DNA of 6,387 nucleotides from Acidobacteriota bacterium (lineage in GTDB: Bacteria; Acidobacteriota; Vicinamibacteria; Vicinamibacterales; JAKQTR01). The stretch spans positions 1 through 6,387 of the forward strand of contig JAPKZP010000211.1 in assembly GCA_026393735.1 (NCBI GenBank), written 5' to 3'. Both the position numbers and the translations under genes were made by a program. Of this stretch, positions 5,730 to 6,387 are shown piece after piece (the first letter of the stretch is position 1; each line of letters starts with the position of its first letter). The notes under the pieces were generated by a model, which saw only the letters and a list, made by a program, of their open reading frames with translations, was not told the origin of the DNA and did not search any database.

Positions 5730-6387
5730 TCAGAACCTGAAGCCAAGCACGGGTCCCTGCGTGAGCACGTCGTACTTGAAGAGCGTCGTGTTCTCGCCGG
5801 TCGAGTAGTTGAGGTTGAGCCAGCGGTAGCCGCACTCGAGTGACGCGCGCTTTGTGAGATCGACGCCGACGGTCGGGAAGATCTGCCACGTGAATGTCGA
5901 TCCGGCGCCGAAGCCGCCGATCTCCGTGTAGACCTGCGCATGCCAGCGTCTGCCGTTCTCCGGCGAGTGCAGTTGCAGCCCGACGATGGGGTCGACCCAG
6001 GTCTTCGAGCCGTCGACGCTGCGGACGGCAAGCGGCCCGTTGATCCGGAAGTTCGCCTGCAGCGTGTTCACGCGGGCGCCGAACATCAGGTCCGCCACGG
6101 GGCTGAGCCGCCTCAACCCGTAGAACGCGAAGGCGCCCTGGTTCATGTCAGCGCTGGCTGAGACTTTGGCCAGCGGGCCCGGGGCCGTGCCGTTCGCGCC
6201 CAGCGACATCCAGATGGCGTCGCCGGCGACGCCCCAGTCGCCCTTGCGCGCCGCGACGATGCCCATCGCGCCAAACTGGAGATTGCCGAAGATGTCCGAC
6301 ACCGACATGTCGACGGTGACTTCCTGCCGCTTGACGGCGGCGGTCCCGCTCATCGACGCCCCGAGGAGGTACGGCATGACGGTGACT
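5730..6387 (-). CDS. outer-membrane beta-barrel protein, N-terminus outside the window
   Basis: The frame is open from the window edge to a TGA at 5732-5730, giving 218 residues. It starts VTVMPYLLGASMSGTAAV, the usual first barrel strand of these proteins (typically VTPYLWG), so the signal peptide and perhaps a few dozen residues lie beyond 6387. The ATG at 6377 falls inside this strand and is not the true start. Alternating hydrophobic strands follow: FGAMGIVAARKGDWGVAGDAIWMSL (early), GAFAFYGLRRL, DLMFGARVNTLQANF, TWVDPIVGLQLHS, WHAQVYTEIGGFG, TWQIFPTVGVDLT, ASLECGYRWLNLNY and GPVLGFRF. The terminal phenylalanine is the expected BAM signal. It should sit in the outer membrane; what it transports or binds is unknown. 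The ATPase gene begins 67 bases after its stop. A paralogous 3' end survives beyond that ATPase. Confidence 0.92.
   Translation of the reverse strand, partial: VTVMPYLLGASMSGTAAVKRQEVTVDMSVSDIFGNLQFGAMGIVAARKGDWGVAGDAIWMSLGANGTAPGPLAKVSASADMNQGAFAFYGLRRLSPVADLMFGARVNTLQANFRINGPLAVRSVDGSKTWVDPIVGLQLHSPENGRRWHAQVYTEIGGFGAGSTFTWQIFPTVGVDLTKRASLECGYRWLNLNYSTGENTTLFKYDVLTQGPVLGFRF
5757..5786. repeat. 30-bp direct repeat, right copy
   Basis: This copy lies in the 3' coding end of the barrel gene, over the TLFKYDVLTQ segment, and matches 4319-4348 at 28 of 30 positions. Similarity beyond it is weaker on both sides, apart from the shared glutamate codon upstream and the final phenylalanine plus stop downstream. 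Confidence 0.85.

Overview
This is a GC-rich stretch of about 6.4 kb in which every convincing gene longer than a fragment lies on the minus strand. The secreted proteins with no familiar function, the outer-membrane beta-barrel genes, the DUF2252 gene and the AAA_14/DUF4143 ATPase together suggest a soil or sediment Gram-negative bacterium, most likely Acidobacteriota (Vicinamibacteria-like). That assignment is inference from protein style; no rRNA or other marker gene is present.

In the direction of transcription (high to low coordinates) the window starts with an outer-membrane beta-barrel gene whose 5' end lies outside (5730-6387). A GTG-started ATPase of the AAA_14 + DUF4143 type follows (4370-5662), then a short remnant of a second barrel gene (4286-4357) that repeats the 3' end of the first. 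Next comes a DUF2252 gene broken into two frames (4250-2762), which appears to have lost an internal segment as well as the frame. After a 157-base spacer with a possible promoter there is a row of three small exported proteins (2604-2047, 2018-1269, 1163-456). The row ends in a 53-codon tail of an unrelated barrel protein (459-298), overlapping the preceding stop codon, and then a strong hairpin that may be the terminator (287-243).

The left 240 bases differ from the rest. They hold the end of a plus-strand reading frame (1-126) and an AT-rich patch with imperfect direct repeats (183-238) that looks like the end of an insertion sequence.

Functionally this is a cell-envelope region: the three exported proteins could be co-transcribed and act in the periplasm, and the barrel proteins belong in the outer membrane. 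The striking feature is decay and rearrangement. There are two barrel-gene 3' fragments, each directly behind the stop codon of another gene, one broken DUF2252 gene, and a possible IS end, all within 6 kb. I see no CRISPR array, RNA gene, defence cassette or other clearly new system; the best leads are the repeat-flanked ATPase and the pattern of gene remnants.
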